Source of the DNA: Mycolicibacterium nivoides
Lineage (GTDB): Bacteria > Actinomycetota > Actinomycetes > Mycobacteriales > Mycobacteriaceae
Direction of reading: 5' to 3'
DNA length: 64,000 nt
Assembly (NCBI RefSeq): GCF_003855255.1
Contig: NZ_CP034072.1
Location: forward strand, 1,848,240-1,912,239
The notes under the pieces are model-generated. The model searched no databases. It saw only the letters and a program-made list of their open reading frames with translations, and was not told the origin of the DNA. Numbering within the stretch: the stretch's first letter is position 1; every line of letters starts with the position of its first letter. A program made the position numbers and the translations under genes. This document shows, one piece after another, positions 24,176 through 33,513 of this stretch.

Positions 24176-24208
24176 CTGTAACGAACAGTATCCAATACCG
24201 GAGGTATC
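24176..24208. promoter_or_regulatory. Palindromic sites upstream of ephD
   Basis: A perfect palindrome ATACC-GGA-GGTAT (24196-24208) and an inverted repeat CTGT-N6-ACAG (24176-24189) lie in the 68-nt space before ephD. They look like operators for a repressor, which is not identified here. Confidence 0.4.
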
Positions 24209-24221
24209 GGCTGCTTCGACT

Positions 24222-24575
24222 CTAGCGGTCGCCGAGTTCCTGACGCACGGCGCGCTCCCGTTCGATGCGCCGCCGCGCGTCGTGGTCGCGCATCCGTTGC
24301 GGATACCCGACCTTCTGCACGTCGTACACCGGGATCTGCAGCCGGTCGCTGAGCCGGCGTGCCCCGGCCTCACCACCGGCGCGGCGACGGGTCCACTCGC
24401 CGTCGGCAGCAACCAACACGACAGTCACCTCGGTGACGGTGGTGCGGGGTTCCACGAATGCCTCGACACCGACGTGCTCGGCGACCCAGCGCTGCAGATA
24501 CCGCAGATCCTGGCCCGTGTCGCCGCCGGATCCGCGCGCCGAGCGACCCTGACGGAACGTATCGAACAACCCCAA
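24222..24575 (-). CDS. Conserved actinobacterial protein of unknown function
   Basis: 117 residues, basic C-terminus. No recognised catalytic motif. The body (EAFVEPRTTVTEVTVVLVAADGEWTRR) looks like a small alpha/beta fold; the tail (RRIERERAVRQELGDR) is a charged helix. TTG 24575 is proposed as the start (MGLFDTF) because GAGGAG lies 9 nt upstream; an ATG at 24731 would add 52 poorly protein-like residues. It lies 68 nt before ephD on the same strand and may be cotranscribed. Confidence 0.7.
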   Translation of the reverse strand: MGLFDTFRQGRSARGSGGDTGQDLRYLQRWVAEHVGVEAFVEPRTTVTEVTVVLVAADGEWTRRRAGGEAGARRLSDRLQIPVYDVQKVGYPQRMRDHDARRRIERERAVRQELGDR

Positions 24576-24789
24576 CGGAACGATCTCCTCAGCTCTGGGG
24601 AAGTTCGGCGAACTGCCCTGCAAACCCTCACTCGATAGTGCCAGAGCTCGGAGCAACCCTGAGTGAGTGCGAATGGTGCTGCAGTGACAGGATGGTTCCG
24701 ACAATCCACCTAGGTGCCGTACCCAGTGCACCTAGCTGTGGTAAGCCAGAGTTCGAGTCGTCACAAGTGACCGTCCGAGGAGTCAATAC

Positions 24790-26454
24790 ATGGCCATCTC
24801 CGTCCAGATGCCCGCGCTAGGTGAGAGCGTCACCGAGGGGACCGTCACCCGCTGGCTTAAACAGGAGGGTGACACCGTCGAGATCGACGAGCCGCTGCTG
24901 GAGGTGTCCACGGACAAGGTCGACACCGAGATCCCGTCGCCCGCCGCAGGCGTCTTGACGAAGATCGTCGCCCAGGAGGACGACACCGTCGAGATCGGTG
25001 GCGAGCTCGCGGTCATCGGTGAGGCTGGCGAAGCCCCTGCTGCCGCCGCCGCACCGGCCGCCTCGTCGGAGTCAGCCACTTCTGTGGTGATGCCCGAGTT
25101 GGGCGAATCGGTCACCGAGGGCACGGTCACCCGCTGGCTCAAGAAGGTCGGCGAGTCCGTCGGCGTCGATGAGCCGCTGGTCGAGGTGTCCACCGACAAG
25201 GTCGACACCGAGATCCCGTCCCCGGTCGCCGGCACCCTGCTGTCGATCACCGCGCAGGAGGACGACACCGTCGCGGTCGGCGGCGAGCTGGCCAAGATCG
25301 GGGACGCTTCCGCCGCGCCGGCCGCTGCGCCCGCTCCCGCTCCGGCGGCACCCGCTCCGGCCCCGGCGGCTCCTGCCCCGGCGCCCGCACCCGAACCCAA
25401 GCCGGAACCGAAGCCCGAGCCGAAGCCTGAGCCTGCACCCGCAGCCGCCCCGGCGCCCGCAGCCGCTCCGGCCGCACCGGCACCTGAAGCTGCCCCCGCC
25501 GCTGAGGACGGTTCGCCGTACGTCACCCCGCTGGTGCGGAAGTTGGCCGCGGAGAACGGTGTCGACCTCGCAGAGGTGAAGGGCACCGGCGTCGGCGGTC
25601 GGATCCGCAAGCAGGATGTGCTCGCGGCCGCCGAGGCCAAAAAGGCTCCCCCGGCCCCGGCTCCCGCAGCACCGGCAGCCCCGGCCGCCGCGCCCGCTAC
25701 CTCGGCGGCGCCCGCTCCGGCCTTGGCGCATCTGCGCGGAACGACGCAGAAGGCCAATCGGATTCGCCAGATCACCGCGAAGAAGACGCGTGAATCGTTG
25801 CAGGCGACCGCACAGCTGACCCAGACCCACGAGGTCGACATGACCAAGATCGTGGCATTGCGGGCCCGGGCGAAGGCGGACTTCGCCGAGCGCGAGGGTG
25901 TCAACCTCACCTATCTGCCGTTCATCGCCCGCGCCGTCATCGACGCGCTGAAGATCCACCCGAACATCAACGCCAGCTACAACGAGGACACCAAGGAGAT
26001 CACCTACTACGACGCCGAGCACCTCGGCTTCGCGGTCGACACCGACCAGGGTCTGCTGTCGCCGGTGATCCACAACGCCGGTGACCTGTCGCTGGGCGGG
26101 CTGGCGCGCGCCATCTCCGACATCGCGGCGCGGGCCCGTTCGGGCAACCTGAAGCCCGACGAGTTGTCCGGCGGCACGTTCACCATCACCAACATCGGTA
26201 GCCAGGGCGCGCTGTTCGACACGCCGATCCTGGTGCCGCCGCAAGCGGCGATGCTGGGCACCGGGGCGATCGTCAAGCGGCCGCGGGTGATCTCCGACGC
26301 ATACGGCAACGAGTCGATCGGTGTGCGTTCGGTGTGCTACCTGCCGCTGACCTACGACCACCGACTCATCGACGGCGCCGACGCCGGCCGATTCGTGACC
26401 ACCATCAAGCGCAGGCTCGAAGAAGGTGCTTTCGAGGCCGACCTCGGGCTGTAA
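24790..26454 (+). CDS. dlaT: Dihydrolipoamide acyltransferase (E2) of PDH / peroxynitrite reductase
   Basis: 554-residue E2. Two lipoyl domains with lipoylated Lys at about 43 and 137 (both in STDKVDTE), a long Ala/Pro linker with a Lys-Pro-Glu-Pro tract, a peripheral-subunit-binding domain ([16 protein letters not shown]), a second linker, and the catalytic domain ending in [12 protein letters not shown] with the HxxxDG active site. In M. tuberculosis (Rv2215) it serves pyruvate dehydrogenase and the AhpC/AhpD/Lpd peroxynitrite reductase. AGGAGT precedes the ATG. lipB and lipA, which make its cofactor, follow. Confidence 0.95.
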   Translation: MAISVQMPALGESVTEGTVTRWLKQEGDTVEIDEPLLEVSTDKVDTEIPSPAAGVLTKIVAQEDDTVEIGGELAVIGEAGEAPAAAAAPAASSESATSVVMPELGESVTEGTVTRWLKKVGESVGVDEPLVEVSTDKVDTEIPSPVAGTLLSITAQEDDTVAVGGELAKIGDASAAPAAAPAPAPAAPAPAPAAPAPAPAPEPKPEPKPEPKPEPAPAAAPAPAAAPAAPAPEAAPAAEDGSPYVTPLVRKLAAENGVDLAEVKGTGVGGRIRKQDVLAAAEAKKAPPAPAPAAPAAPAAAPATSAAPAPALAHLRGTTQKANRIRQITAKKTRESLQATAQLTQTHEVDMTKIVALRARAKADFAEREGVNLTYLPFIARAVIDALKIHPNINASYNEDTKEITYYDAEHLGFAVDTDQGLLSPVIHNAGDLSLGGLARAISDIAARARSGNLKPDELSGGTFTITNIGSQGALFDTPILVPPQAAMLGTGAIVKRPRVISDAYGNESIGVRSVCYLPLTYDHRLIDGADAGRFVTTIKRRLEEGAFEADLGL

Positions 26455-26479
26455 GAGCCGTTAGGAGGGGCTCCCCACT

Positions 26480-27388
26480 GTGGCGGATGCCGTCATCGCG
26501 ATAGCGGGATCATCCGGTCTGATCGGTTCGGCGCTGGTGTCAACGCTGCGTGCCGCCGATCGCCGGGTACTCCGGATCGTACGCAGGGCACCATCGAACG
26601 GCGACGAGCTGTTCTGGAACCCCGACACCGGAGAGTTCGACGCAGGCGCGCTGCAGGGCGTGGACGCGGTGGTGAATCTCTGCGGCGTCGGCGTCGGCGA
26701 CAAGCGGTGGTCGGGCGCCTTCAAGCAGAGCCTGCGGGACAGCCGGATCGGGCCCACCGAGGTACTCGCCGGCGCCGTGGCCGACGCCGGGGTGCCGGTG
26801 CTGATCAACGCGAGCGCGGTCGGCTATTACGGCGACACCAGGGACCGGGTGACCGACGAGTCCGCGCCCGAGGGTCGCGGGTTCCTGGCCGGGCTGTGCG
26901 CGGACTGGGAAGCGGCCACCGCGCCGGCCGTCGCGGCCGGCGCGCGGGTGGTGCTGTTGCGCACCGGGTTGGTGATGGCCCCGTCCGGGGGCATGGTGAA
27001 CCGGCTCAAGCCGTTGTTCTCACTGGGCCTGGGCGCCCGGTTGGGCAACGGCAGGCAGTACATTCCGTGGATCAGCCTGGAGGACGAGGTCCGCGCGGTG
27101 CTGTTCGCGATGGCGACCGAAAGTCTTTCGGGCCCCGTCAATCTCACCGGTCCGGCCCCGGTGACCAACGCCGAGTTCACCGCGGCGCTGGGCCGTGCCG
27201 TCAACCGCCCCACGCCGGTGATGGTTCCGGGGTTTGCGCTGCGCACGCTGCTGGGCGAGATCGCAGACGAAGGACTGCTCATCGGTCAGCGCGCCATCCC
27301 CGCCGCACTGGAACGCGCCGGCTTCACGTTCCACCACAACACGGTGGGCGAGGCGCTGGCCTACGCCACCGCACCCAAAGACCTGTGA
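26480..27388 (+). CDS. SDR39U1/TIGR01777-family epimerase
   Basis: 302-residue atypical extended short-chain dehydrogenase. N-terminal NAD(P) motif [10 protein letters not shown] (about 9-18), [19 protein letters not shown] with the Tyr/Lys region, and the C-terminal DUF1731 segment ([13 protein letters not shown]). Substrate unknown. GTG 26480 with AGGAGGGG 9 nt upstream; it starts 25 nt after dlaT and is probably in its operon. Corresponds to Rv2216. Confidence 0.92.
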   Translation: MADAVIAIAGSSGLIGSALVSTLRAADRRVLRIVRRAPSNGDELFWNPDTGEFDAGALQGVDAVVNLCGVGVGDKRWSGAFKQSLRDSRIGPTEVLAGAVADAGVPVLINASAVGYYGDTRDRVTDESAPEGRGFLAGLCADWEAATAPAVAAGARVVLLRTGLVMAPSGGMVNRLKPLFSLGLGARLGNGRQYIPWISLEDEVRAVLFAMATESLSGPVNLTGPAPVTNAEFTAALGRAVNRPTPVMVPGFALRTLLGEIADEGLLIGQRAIPAALERAGFTFHHNTVGEALAYATAPKDL

Positions 27389-27426
27389 CCGGCATCCGGG
27401 AGCAGCCGGGGCGTACCGTCGACGCT

Positions 27427-28101
27427 GTGACATCCATCCGCTCTGCCGCGGTTCCCGTCGAGGTGCGGCGCGTGGGCACGCTCGACTACGAAGCCGCCTG
27501 GGAGCTACAGCGCGAGATCGCCGACGCCCGGGTGGCCGGCGGTCCTGACACGCTGCTGCTGCTCCAGCACCCGGCCGTCTACACCGCGGGCAAGCGCACC
27601 GAGCCGCACGAGCGCCCGGTGGACGGCACGCCCGTCGTCGACACCGACCGCGGCGGCAAGATCACCTGGCACGGCCCCGGTCAGCTGGTGGGCTACCCCA
27701 TCATCGGGCTGACCGAACCGCTCGATGTGGTGAATTTCGTTCGGCGTCTTGAGGAAGCACTCATCACCGTGTGTGCGGATCTCGGATTGCAGACCGGTCG
27801 GGTCGAGGGACGCTCGGGCGTGTGGGTTGCCGGGGACGGACTTCGGCCGGCCCGCAAGGTCGGGGCGATCGGGATCCGGGTGTCCCGGGCGACGACGCTG
27901 CACGGGTTCGCGCTGAACTGCGACTGCGACCTGTCCGCGTTCACGTCGATCGTGCCGTGCGGGATCGCCGATGCCGGCGTCACGTCACTGACGGCCGAAC
28001 TCGGCCGCCGCATCACCGTCGAGGACGTCACCGACCGCGTCGCCGCTGCGGTGTGTGACGCGCTCGACGGCCGACTCGAAGTAGCTCTGAACGTAGGATG
28101 A
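27427..28101 (+). CDS. lipB: Octanoyl-[ACP]:protein N-octanoyltransferase
   Basis: 224 residues. It transfers octanoate from acyl carrier protein to lipoyl-domain lysines, the first step of lipoate synthesis. Motifs: [32 protein letters not shown], and [21 protein letters not shown] with the catalytic Lys; the catalytic Cys lies in SIVPCGI. GTG 27427 is fixed by TACCGT (27414-27419) ending 7 nt before it, giving a leaderless transcript. Confidence 0.95.
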   Translation: MTSIRSAAVPVEVRRVGTLDYEAAWELQREIADARVAGGPDTLLLLQHPAVYTAGKRTEPHERPVDGTPVVDTDRGGKITWHGPGQLVGYPIIGLTEPLDVVNFVRRLEEALITVCADLGLQTGRVEGRSGVWVAGDGLRPARKVGAIGIRVSRATTLHGFALNCDCDLSAFTSIVPCGIADAGVTSLTAELGRRITVEDVTDRVAAAVCDALDGRLEVALNVG

Positions 28102-28105
28102 ATCT

Positions 28106-29050
28106 GTGACTGTTGTGCCCGAAGGCCGGAAGCTGCTGCGTCTGGAAGTGCGGAACGCGCAGACGCCCATCGAACGCAAACCGCCGTGGATCAAGACCCG
28201 GGCCAAGATGGGTCCGGAGTACACCGAACTCAAGGGCCTGGTGCGCCGCGAAGGCCTGCACACGGTATGCGAGGAGGCCGGCTGCCCCAACATCTTCGAA
28301 TGCTGGGAGGACCGGGAAGCGACATTCCTGATCGGCGGCGAGCAGTGCACGCGGCGGTGCGACTTCTGCCAGATCGACACCGGTAAGCCCGCCGAGCTGG
28401 ACCGCGATGAACCGCGCCGGGTCGCCGAGAGCGTTCAGGCGATGGGGCTGCGCTACTCCACCGTGACCGGCGTGGCCCGCGACGACCTGCCCGACGGCGG
28501 GGCGTGGCTCTATGCCGAAACTGTCCGCTACATCAAGCGGCTCAACCCGACCACGGGTGTGGAGTTGCTGGCCCCGGACTTCAACGGCAACCCGGACCAG
28601 TTGGCCGAAGTGTTCGAGTCACGCCCAGAGGTATTCGCGCACAACGTCGAAACGGTGCCGCGCATCTTCAAGCGGATTCGTCCGGCGTTCCGCTACGAGC
28701 GCAGCCTCGAGGTGATCACCGCCGCCCGTAACTTCGGCCTGGTCACCAAGTCCAACCTGATCCTCGGGATGGGCGAGACCATCGACGAGGTGCACACCGC
28801 GCTGCGCGACCTGCACGAGGCGGGCTGCGACATCGTCACCATCACCCAGTACCTGCGGCCCTCCCCGCGCCACCATCCGGTGGAGCGCTGGGTGCACCCC
28901 GACGAGTTCGTCGCGTTGTCCGGCTATGCCGAGGGCCTCGGATTCGCCGGCGTGCTGGCCGGACCGCTGGTGCGCTCGTCCTACCGCGCGGGCAGGCTCT
29001 ATGCCCAGGCCGCGCGGGTTCGGTTCGCCGATCGGCCCCCCGTATCCTGA
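28106..29050 (+). CDS. lipA: Lipoyl synthase (radical SAM)
   Basis: 314 residues. It inserts two sulfurs into octanoyl groups. Auxiliary cluster cysteines are in [12 protein letters not shown], and the radical-SAM CxxxCxxC in CTRRCDFC. The C-terminal RSSYRA motif supplies the Ser ligand of the auxiliary cluster. GTG 28106 lies 4 nt after the lipB stop. TAGGAT (28094-28099), inside the last lipB codons, ends 6 nt before it, so lipA appears to have its own leaderless promoter within the operon. Confidence 0.95.
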   Translation: MTVVPEGRKLLRLEVRNAQTPIERKPPWIKTRAKMGPEYTELKGLVRREGLHTVCEEAGCPNIFECWEDREATFLIGGEQCTRRCDFCQIDTGKPAELDRDEPRRVAESVQAMGLRYSTVTGVARDDLPDGGAWLYAETVRYIKRLNPTTGVELLAPDFNGNPDQLAEVFESRPEVFAHNVETVPRIFKRIRPAFRYERSLEVITAARNFGLVTKSNLILGMGETIDEVHTALRDLHEAGCDIVTITQYLRPSPRHHPVERWVHPDEFVALSGYAEGLGFAGVLAGPLVRSSYRAGRLYAQAARVRFADRPPVS

Positions 29051-29054
29051 TGTA

Positions 29055-29807
29055 ATGGCGAAATCCCGCAATGCCGCAGAAACGAAGGCGGCAAAGGCCG
29101 AGGCGAAGGCTGCCCGTAAGGCGGCCTCCAAGCAGCGGCGCAGTCAGTTGTGGCAGGCATTCCAGATCCAGCGCAAAGAGGACAAGCGCCTGCTGCCGTA
29201 CATGATCGGCGCGTTCGTGCTGATCGTGGCCGCAGCGGTGGTTGCCGGTCTGCTCATCGGCGGGTTCACGATGTACACGCTCATCCCGCTGGGTGTGGTG
29301 CTGGGCGCGCTCGTCGCCTTCATCATCTTCGGCCGGCGGGCTCAGAAGTCGGTGTACCTCAAGGCCGAGGGCCAGACGGGTGCCGCGGCTTGGGCGCTGG
29401 ACAATCTTCGCGGCAAGTGGCGGGTCACCCCCGGTGTCGCGGCGACCGGTCATTTCGACGCCGTGCACCGCGTGATCGGCCGCCCCGGCGTGATCTTCGT
29501 CGGCGAGGGTTCGGCCACTCGGGTCAAGCCCCTGCTGGCGCAGGAGAAGAAGCGTACGGCGCGTCTGGTCGGCGACATCCCGATCTACGACATCGTGGTC
29601 GGCAACGGCGAGGACGAAGTGCCGCTGTCCAAGCTGGAGCGCCACCTGAACAAGCTGCCGGCGAACATCACGGTCAAGCAGATGGACTCGATCGAGTCCC
29701 GGCTGGCGGCGCTGGGCACCAAGACCGGCCCGGCCGGCATGCCCAAGGGCCCGTTGCCCGGCGGTGCGAAGATGCGCGGTGTGCAGCGCACCGTCCGCCG
29801 GCGCTGA
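29055..29807 (+). CDS. DUF4191 membrane protein, Rv2219-like
   Basis: 250 residues, the same length as Rv2219. An Ala/Lys-rich charged N-terminus (1-40), two transmembrane helices (about 50-72 and 77-96), then a soluble domain with LPANITVKQMDSIESRL and a basic tail. Function unknown. It starts 4 nt after the lipA stop; TATCCT (29043-29048) ends 6 nt before the ATG, another internal leaderless promoter. Confidence 0.9.
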   Translation: MAKSRNAAETKAAKAEAKAARKAASKQRRSQLWQAFQIQRKEDKRLLPYMIGAFVLIVAAAVVAGLLIGGFTMYTLIPLGVVLGALVAFIIFGRRAQKSVYLKAEGQTGAAAWALDNLRGKWRVTPGVAATGHFDAVHRVIGRPGVIFVGEGSATRVKPLLAQEKKRTARLVGDIPIYDIVVGNGEDEVPLSKLERHLNKLPANITVKQMDSIESRLAALGTKTGPAGMPKGPLPGGAKMRGVQRTVRRR

Positions 29808-29853
29808 CGAGCGCTTGCGCGAAGAACACTTGGCCCTGATGCCATTGCTCGTG

Positions 29854-29897
29854 CGTAACGCCATGGCGGTCTGACGGCAGACAGACGTGGCGTTACG
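29854..29897. terminator. Compound hairpin between convergent genes
   Basis: Arms CGTAACGCCA (29854-29863) and TGGCGTTACG (29888-29897) enclose a smaller stem GTCTG-ACGG-CAGAC (29869-29882). There is no T run. The position between convergent DUF4191 and RDD genes suggests a transcript end for both. Confidence 0.5.
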
Positions 29898-29918
29898 TAC
29901 GCGACAGGACCGACGCCG

Positions 29919-30404
29919 CTAGCGCCGCACGACCGCGGTGAACGTCAGCCGGTCGTGCAGGCCGCGCAGGTCACTGTCGGAGACCAGCGGCGGGATCACC
30001 AATGCGATCAACACCACACGCAGGAACGCCCGCACGATGCCGATCCGATCGCGCCCGTCGGCCGGCACCACGGCCAGGCCGACAGCAAGCTGCCCCGGGG
30101 TGAACGAGAACAGCCGCACCGCGACCGTCCCCAGCACCATCCAGATCACCAGCACGGCCGTGGACAGCATCGGCAGCGAAATCAGGCCCAGGGCCATCAC
30201 CAGACCGGCCAGCCCGTAGGCCACCAGCCAATCGATGCACAGCGCACCGAGCCGCCGGCCCATCCGGGCCAGCGAGCCGGGTCCGGACTCGGGCAAGCCG
30301 AGGCGCTCACCGGGGTATTTCCCCCGGCCATCCAGCGCGTCCTCGCCGTCGCCGGCGTCGAAAGGTCCCGGTCCGGACAGCCAACTTCCCATCGTGCGCG
30401 CCAT
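29919..30404 (-). CDS. RDD-family membrane protein
   Basis: 161 residues with the RDD domain from about residue 48: the opening RRLGALCIDWLVAYGLAG holds the Arg and Asp pair that names the family, and later helices run about 70-100 and 128-145, ending in GLHDRLTFTAVV. Function unknown; some RDD proteins act as Na+/H+ antiporters. ATG 30404 has TATTCT (30411-30416, minus) ending 6 nt upstream. Corresponds to Rv2219A. Confidence 0.9.
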   Translation of the reverse strand: MARTMGSWLSGPGPFDAGDGEDALDGRGKYPGERLGLPESGPGSLARMGRRLGALCIDWLVAYGLAGLVMALGLISLPMLSTAVLVIWMVLGTVAVRLFSFTPGQLAVGLAVVPADGRDRIGIVRAFLRVVLIALVIPPLVSDSDLRGLHDRLTFTAVVRR

Positions 30405-30471
30405 AGGGCAAGAATAGGCGGGGCCGGTTGAGAGACGGTCAGTAGCTCACGTCACAAAGAACGGTCATCGC

Positions 30472-30487
30472 GTAACTTGCGCGCAAC
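30472..30487 (+). promoter_or_regulatory. GlnR-type operator upstream of glnA1
   Basis: GTAAC-TTGCGC-GCAAC matches the actinobacterial GlnR pattern GTnAC-N6-GnAAC in every defined position. A possible second a-site GTCAC starts 21 bp upstream (30451). It sits just before the -35 region, as expected for an activator. Confidence 0.65.
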
Positions 30488-30493
30488 ATATGG

Positions 30494-30525
30494 TTGACGA
30501 CTGCGCAACATCGTGTCCTTAGCGT
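30494..30525 (+). promoter_or_regulatory. Candidate glnA1 promoter
   Basis: TTGACG (30494-30499) and TAGCGT (30520-30525) resemble -35 and -10 elements, though the 20-bp spacer is long. Transcripts would have a leader of about 28 nt including AAAGGAGAA. Confidence 0.4.
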
Positions 30526-30559
30526 CAACCCGCGGGTTACCAGTAAAGGAGAACACTCA

Positions 30560-31996
30560 GTGGCAGAAAAGACGTCCGACGACATCTTCAAGCTGATCAA
30601 GGACGAGAACGTCGAGTATGTCGACATTCGCTTCTGCGATCTGCCCGGCGTCGTCCAGCACTTCTCGATCCCGGCGTCGGCGTTCGACCAGAGCGTCTTC
30701 GAGGACGGCCTCGCGTTCGACGGCTCGTCGGTCCGCGGCTTCCAGTCGATCCACGAATCCGACATGATGCTGCTGCCGGACCCCGACACCGCGCGCATCG
30801 ACCCGTTCCGCGCCGCCAAGACGCTGAACCTGAACTTCTTCGTGCACGACCCGTTCACCCGTGAGGCGTACTCCCGCGACCCGCGCAACGTGGCCCGCAA
30901 GGCGGAGAACTACCTGGCGAGCACCGGTATCGCCGACACCTGTTACTTCGGTGCCGAGGCCGAGTTCTACATCTTCGACTCGGTGAGCTTCGACTCCAAG
31001 ATGAACGGCACCTTCTACGAGGTGGATTCCGAGTCGGCGTGGTGGAACACCGGCGAGCCCTTCGAGGCCGACGGCAGCGCCAACCTCGGTTACAAGGTCC
31101 GCCCCAAGGGCGGCTACTTCCCCGTCGCCCCGTACGACCACTACGTCGACCTGCGCGACGAGATGTCGACCAACCTGATCAACGCCGGGTTCACCCTGGA
31201 GCGCGGCCACCACGAGGTGGGCACCGCCGGCCAGGCCGAGATCAACTACAAGTTCAACACGCTGCTGCACGCGGCCGACGATGTGTTGCTGTTCAAATAC
31301 ATCATCAAGAACACCGCGTGGGCCAACGGCAAGACCGTCACCTTCATGCCCAAGCCGCTGTTCGGTGACAACGGGTCGGGCATGCACGCCCACCAGTCGC
31401 TGTGGAAGGACGGCAAGCCGCTGTTCCACGACGAGTCCGGCTACGCGGGCCTGTCCGACATCGCCCGCCACTACATCGGCGGCATCCTGCACCACGCCCC
31501 GTCGCTGCTGGCGTTCACCAACCCCACGGTGAACTCCTACAAGCGTCTGGTGCCCGGCTACGAGGCCCCGATCAACCTGGTCTACAGCCAGCGCAACCGC
31601 TCGGCCTGTGTCCGTATCCCGATCACCGGCAACAACCCGAAGGCCAAGCGCCTCGAGTTCCGTTGCCCGGACAGCTCGGGTAACCCGTACCTGGCGTTCG
31701 CGGCGATGCTGATGGCCGGCATCGACGGCATCAAGAAGAAGATCGAGCCGCTGGCCCCGGTCGACAAGGATCTCTACGAGCTGCCGCCGGACGAGGCCGC
31801 CAACATCCCGCAGGCCCCGACCTCGCTGGCCGCGGTGATCGACCGCCTCGAAGAGGACCACGAGTACCTCACCGAGGGTGGCGTGTTCACCGAGGACCTG
31901 ATCGAGACCTGGATCTCCTACAAGCGGGAGAACGAGATCATGCCGATCCAGATCCGGCCTCACCCGTATGAGTTCTCGCTCTACTACGACGTTTAG
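30560..31996 (+). CDS. glnA1: Glutamine synthetase type I
   Basis: 478 residues, exactly the length of M. tuberculosis GlnA1 (Rv2220). The main ammonia-assimilating GSI-beta enzyme, dodecameric and also found outside the cell in pathogens. Motifs: FDGSSVRGF, the Mg2+/ATP site [20 protein letters not shown], the [12 protein letters not shown] loop and NRSACVRIP. The adenylylation site Tyr406 is present in DKDLYELPP, the target of GlnE in this window. GTG 30560 has AAAGGAGAA 7 nt upstream, so this gene is not leaderless. Confidence 0.97.
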   Translation: MAEKTSDDIFKLIKDENVEYVDIRFCDLPGVVQHFSIPASAFDQSVFEDGLAFDGSSVRGFQSIHESDMMLLPDPDTARIDPFRAAKTLNLNFFVHDPFTREAYSRDPRNVARKAENYLASTGIADTCYFGAEAEFYIFDSVSFDSKMNGTFYEVDSESAWWNTGEPFEADGSANLGYKVRPKGGYFPVAPYDHYVDLRDEMSTNLINAGFTLERGHHEVGTAGQAEINYKFNTLLHAADDVLLFKYIIKNTAWANGKTVTFMPKPLFGDNGSGMHAHQSLWKDGKPLFHDESGYAGLSDIARHYIGGILHHAPSLLAFTNPTVNSYKRLVPGYEAPINLVYSQRNRSACVRIPITGNNPKAKRLEFRCPDSSGNPYLAFAAMLMAGIDGIKKKIEPLAPVDKDLYELPPDEAANIPQAPTSLAAVIDRLEEDHEYLTEGGVFTEDLIETWISYKRENEIMPIQIRPHPYEFSLYYDV

Positions 31997-32077
31997 TCGG
32001 CACCGCCGACGCGACGTTTAAGTCGGCACCGCCGACGCGACGTTTAAGTCGGCACCGCCGACGCGACGTCTAAGTCG
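31987..32077 (+). repeat. 26-bp tandem repeat (about 3.5 copies) after glnA1
   Basis: A near copy covers the glnA1 stop region (31987-32010). Two identical 26-bp copies follow (32011-32036, 32037-32062), then a partial one (32063-32077). Each unit repeats the gene end (CGACGTTTA) and holds a hairpin GTCGGC-ACC-GCCGAC. Confidence 0.9.
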
Positions 32078-32102
32078 TTCACGTCGTGTAGTTGAGTTCA
32101 GA

Positions 32103-32138
32103 CTGTGGCCCCCGGCTCTTGCCGGGGGCCACAGTTTT
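32103..32138 (+). terminator. Rho-independent terminator of glnA1
   Basis: A 14-bp GC-rich stem (32103-32116 with 32121-32134) with loop TCTT is followed by TTTT (32135-32138). A textbook intrinsic terminator. Confidence 0.92.
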
Positions 32139-32150
32139 AGGCTAACCTAA
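32132..32150. promoter_or_regulatory. IdeR-type iron box
   Basis: The 19-mer matches the mycobacterial IdeR consensus at 14 of 19 positions, and its last 14 bases (TTAGGCTAACCTAA) match without error. It contains TAACCT (32143-32148), a TANNNT -10 candidate, so bound IdeR would block the promoter of the downstream gene. It overlaps the glnA1 terminator's T run. Confidence 0.55.
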
Positions 32151-32152
32151 CT

Positions 32153-32176
32153 ACCGCGAGCACAACCGCTCGCGGT
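32153..32176 (+). promoter_or_regulatory. 5'-leader hairpin before the darcynin-like gene
   Basis: Perfect 9-bp inverted repeat ACCGCGAGC / GCTCGCGGT with a 6-nt loop, at or just after the predicted transcription start. It may be a leader structure or a second operator. Confidence 0.45.
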
Positions 32177-32264
32177 GCTGACAACCTCACAGGTCAACGG
32201 AGAGATTCGTTGGCCTTTTCGTTTCTCTCCAGCCGTATTCACTTATGAGAGAACGAGGTTCGCC

Positions 32265-32591
32265 ATGTTCACGGTTTTCATGCTGGTCAAGACCAATCCG
32301 GAATGGCTCGGATTCCCGGTGGCCAAACGCTTCGACGAGTTGGCCCGGCACCTGCAGCCGATACTCGATCGCCATCCCGCGGTGAATTTCCGTTGGTACG
32401 ACACGGAGTTCTACACCGCCAGGGTCACCGACCTCCTGCTGTGGGAGACCACCGATCCGCACGAGTATGAGCTCGCGGTCGAGGAGCTCCGCGAAACACC
32501 ACTGTGGGACCGCTATTTCACCATCGTCGAGATCCTCCCGGGGGTGGCCAACGCGTACGCGGACAACTACGGCAGATCCGCCCTCGGGTAG
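32265..32591 (+). CDS. Darcynin-like small protein
   Basis: 108 residues, resembling the darcynin family (small proteins of unknown function seen in Acinetobacter and some Actinobacteria): FMLVKTNPEWLGF at the N-terminus, FRWYDTEFYTARVTDLLLWETTD in the middle and the end ELRETPLWDRYFTIVEILPG. This reads like a ferredoxin-like alpha/beta barrel fold. ATG 32265 with a weak GAGG site 7 nt upstream. The IdeR-type box 115 nt upstream suggests iron-regulated expression. No counterpart beside glnA1 in M. tuberculosis. Confidence 0.75.
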   Translation: MFTVFMLVKTNPEWLGFPVAKRFDELARHLQPILDRHPAVNFRWYDTEFYTARVTDLLLWETTDPHEYELAVEELRETPLWDRYFTIVEILPGVANAYADNYGRSALG

Positions 32592-32636
32592 GCACCCGGC
32601 CGGCGGCCTGCGCAGCGCCGAAAGCACAATGGACCG

Positions 32637-33068
32637 ATGCGTGTTCTGGTGCAGCGGGTGACGTCGGCGAGTGTGACGGTCGACGGCGAAGTCGTCGGTG
32701 TCATCGAGCCGAACCCGCAGGGGCTGCTCGCCCTCGTCGGGGCGACCCATGGCGACGACGCCGCCAAGGCGCGGCGAATGGCCGAGAGGCTTTGGCAGTT
32801 GCGGATTCTGGACGGCGAGAAATCCGCATCTGACGTTGCCGCCCCCATCCTGGTGATCAGTCAGTTCACGTTGTACGCGAATACCGACAAGGGCAGGCGA
32901 CCGTCGTGGAATGCGGCGGCGCCGGGCCCTCTCGCGGAACCACTGGTGGCCGAATTTGCCGACGCGCTCGCGAAGCTGGGCGCGGTTGTGGAAACGGGAG
33001 TTTTCGGTGCGGATATGCGGGTGGAACTGGTCAATGACGGACCGGTAACGGTGTTGCTCGAGCTGTGA
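32637..33068 (+). CDS. dtd: D-aminoacyl-tRNA deacylase
   Basis: 143-residue DTD that hydrolyses D-amino acids mischarged on t[16 protein letters not shown] at the N-terminus, the active-site SQFTLYA (about residues 78-84) and the C-terminal cross-subunit NDGPVTV Gly-Pro motif (about 133-139) are all present. It starts 45 nt after the darcynin-like gene. CACAAT ends 6 nt before the ATG and could give a leaderless transcript. In M. tuberculosis dtd (Rv1897c) lies elsewhere. Confidence 0.93.
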   Translation: MRVLVQRVTSASVTVDGEVVGVIEPNPQGLLALVGATHGDDAAKARRMAERLWQLRILDGEKSASDVAAPILVISQFTLYANTDKGRRPSWNAAAPGPLAEPLVAEFADALAKLGAVVETGVFGADMRVELVNDGPVTVLLEL

Positions 33069-33099
33069 GTTTTCTACGAGCTGCGCGTATTGTCAGGAC

Positions 33100-33513
33100 A
33101 TGACGACCAAATTGGACACTCGACTGGGCTCGCTTTCGCCCGCTGTGATCAGCTTGTTCCGTGTCGTGTTCGGTTTCCTTTTCACCATCCACGGCGCATC
33201 GAAACTCTTCGCCTGGCCTGTTGATTCGGGAAGCGGCGCCGTGCCCGTCGGCACCTGGCCGTACTGGTACGCCGGTGTTCTGGAACTGGTGCTCGGCCTG
33301 CTCATCATGGTGGGGCTGTTCACCCGTATCGCCGCATTCATCGCCTCGGGCCAGATGGCGTTCGCCTACTTCACCCAGCATCAGCCCACCGGCCTATGGC
33401 CGATCGAGAACGGCGGCGAACTCGCCGTGCTGTACTGCTTCGGCTTCCTGCTGCTGGCCGCAATCGGTGGTGGCGCTTACGCGTTGGACGCGGCGCGCAG
33501 TAGGCGCACCTAG
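33100..33513 (+). CDS. DoxX-family membrane protein
   Basis: 137 residues with four transmembrane helices (about 17-35, 52-75, 78-95, 108-130) and the DoxX opening FRVVFGFLFTIHGASKLF. In mycobacteria a DoxX protein forms a membrane oxidoreductase complex with SodA and SseA, but here the partner is unknown. TATTGT (33088-33093) ends 6 nt before ATG 33100. The stop codon shares a CTAG with the convergent LLM gene. Confidence 0.88.
   Translation: MTTKLDTRLGSLSPAVISLFRVVFGFLFTIHGASKLFAWPVDSGSGAVPVGTWPYWYAGVLELVLGLLIMVGLFTRIAAFIASGQMAFAYFTQHQPTGLWPIENGGELAVLYCFGFLLLAAIGGGAYALDAARSRRT

Noticed and set aside
30557..31963. Long minus-strand reading across glnA1 (468 codons)
   Set aside because: Shadow of glnA1 caused by high GC at third positions. 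It is Val/Arg/Gly/Gln-biased and has no family motif.
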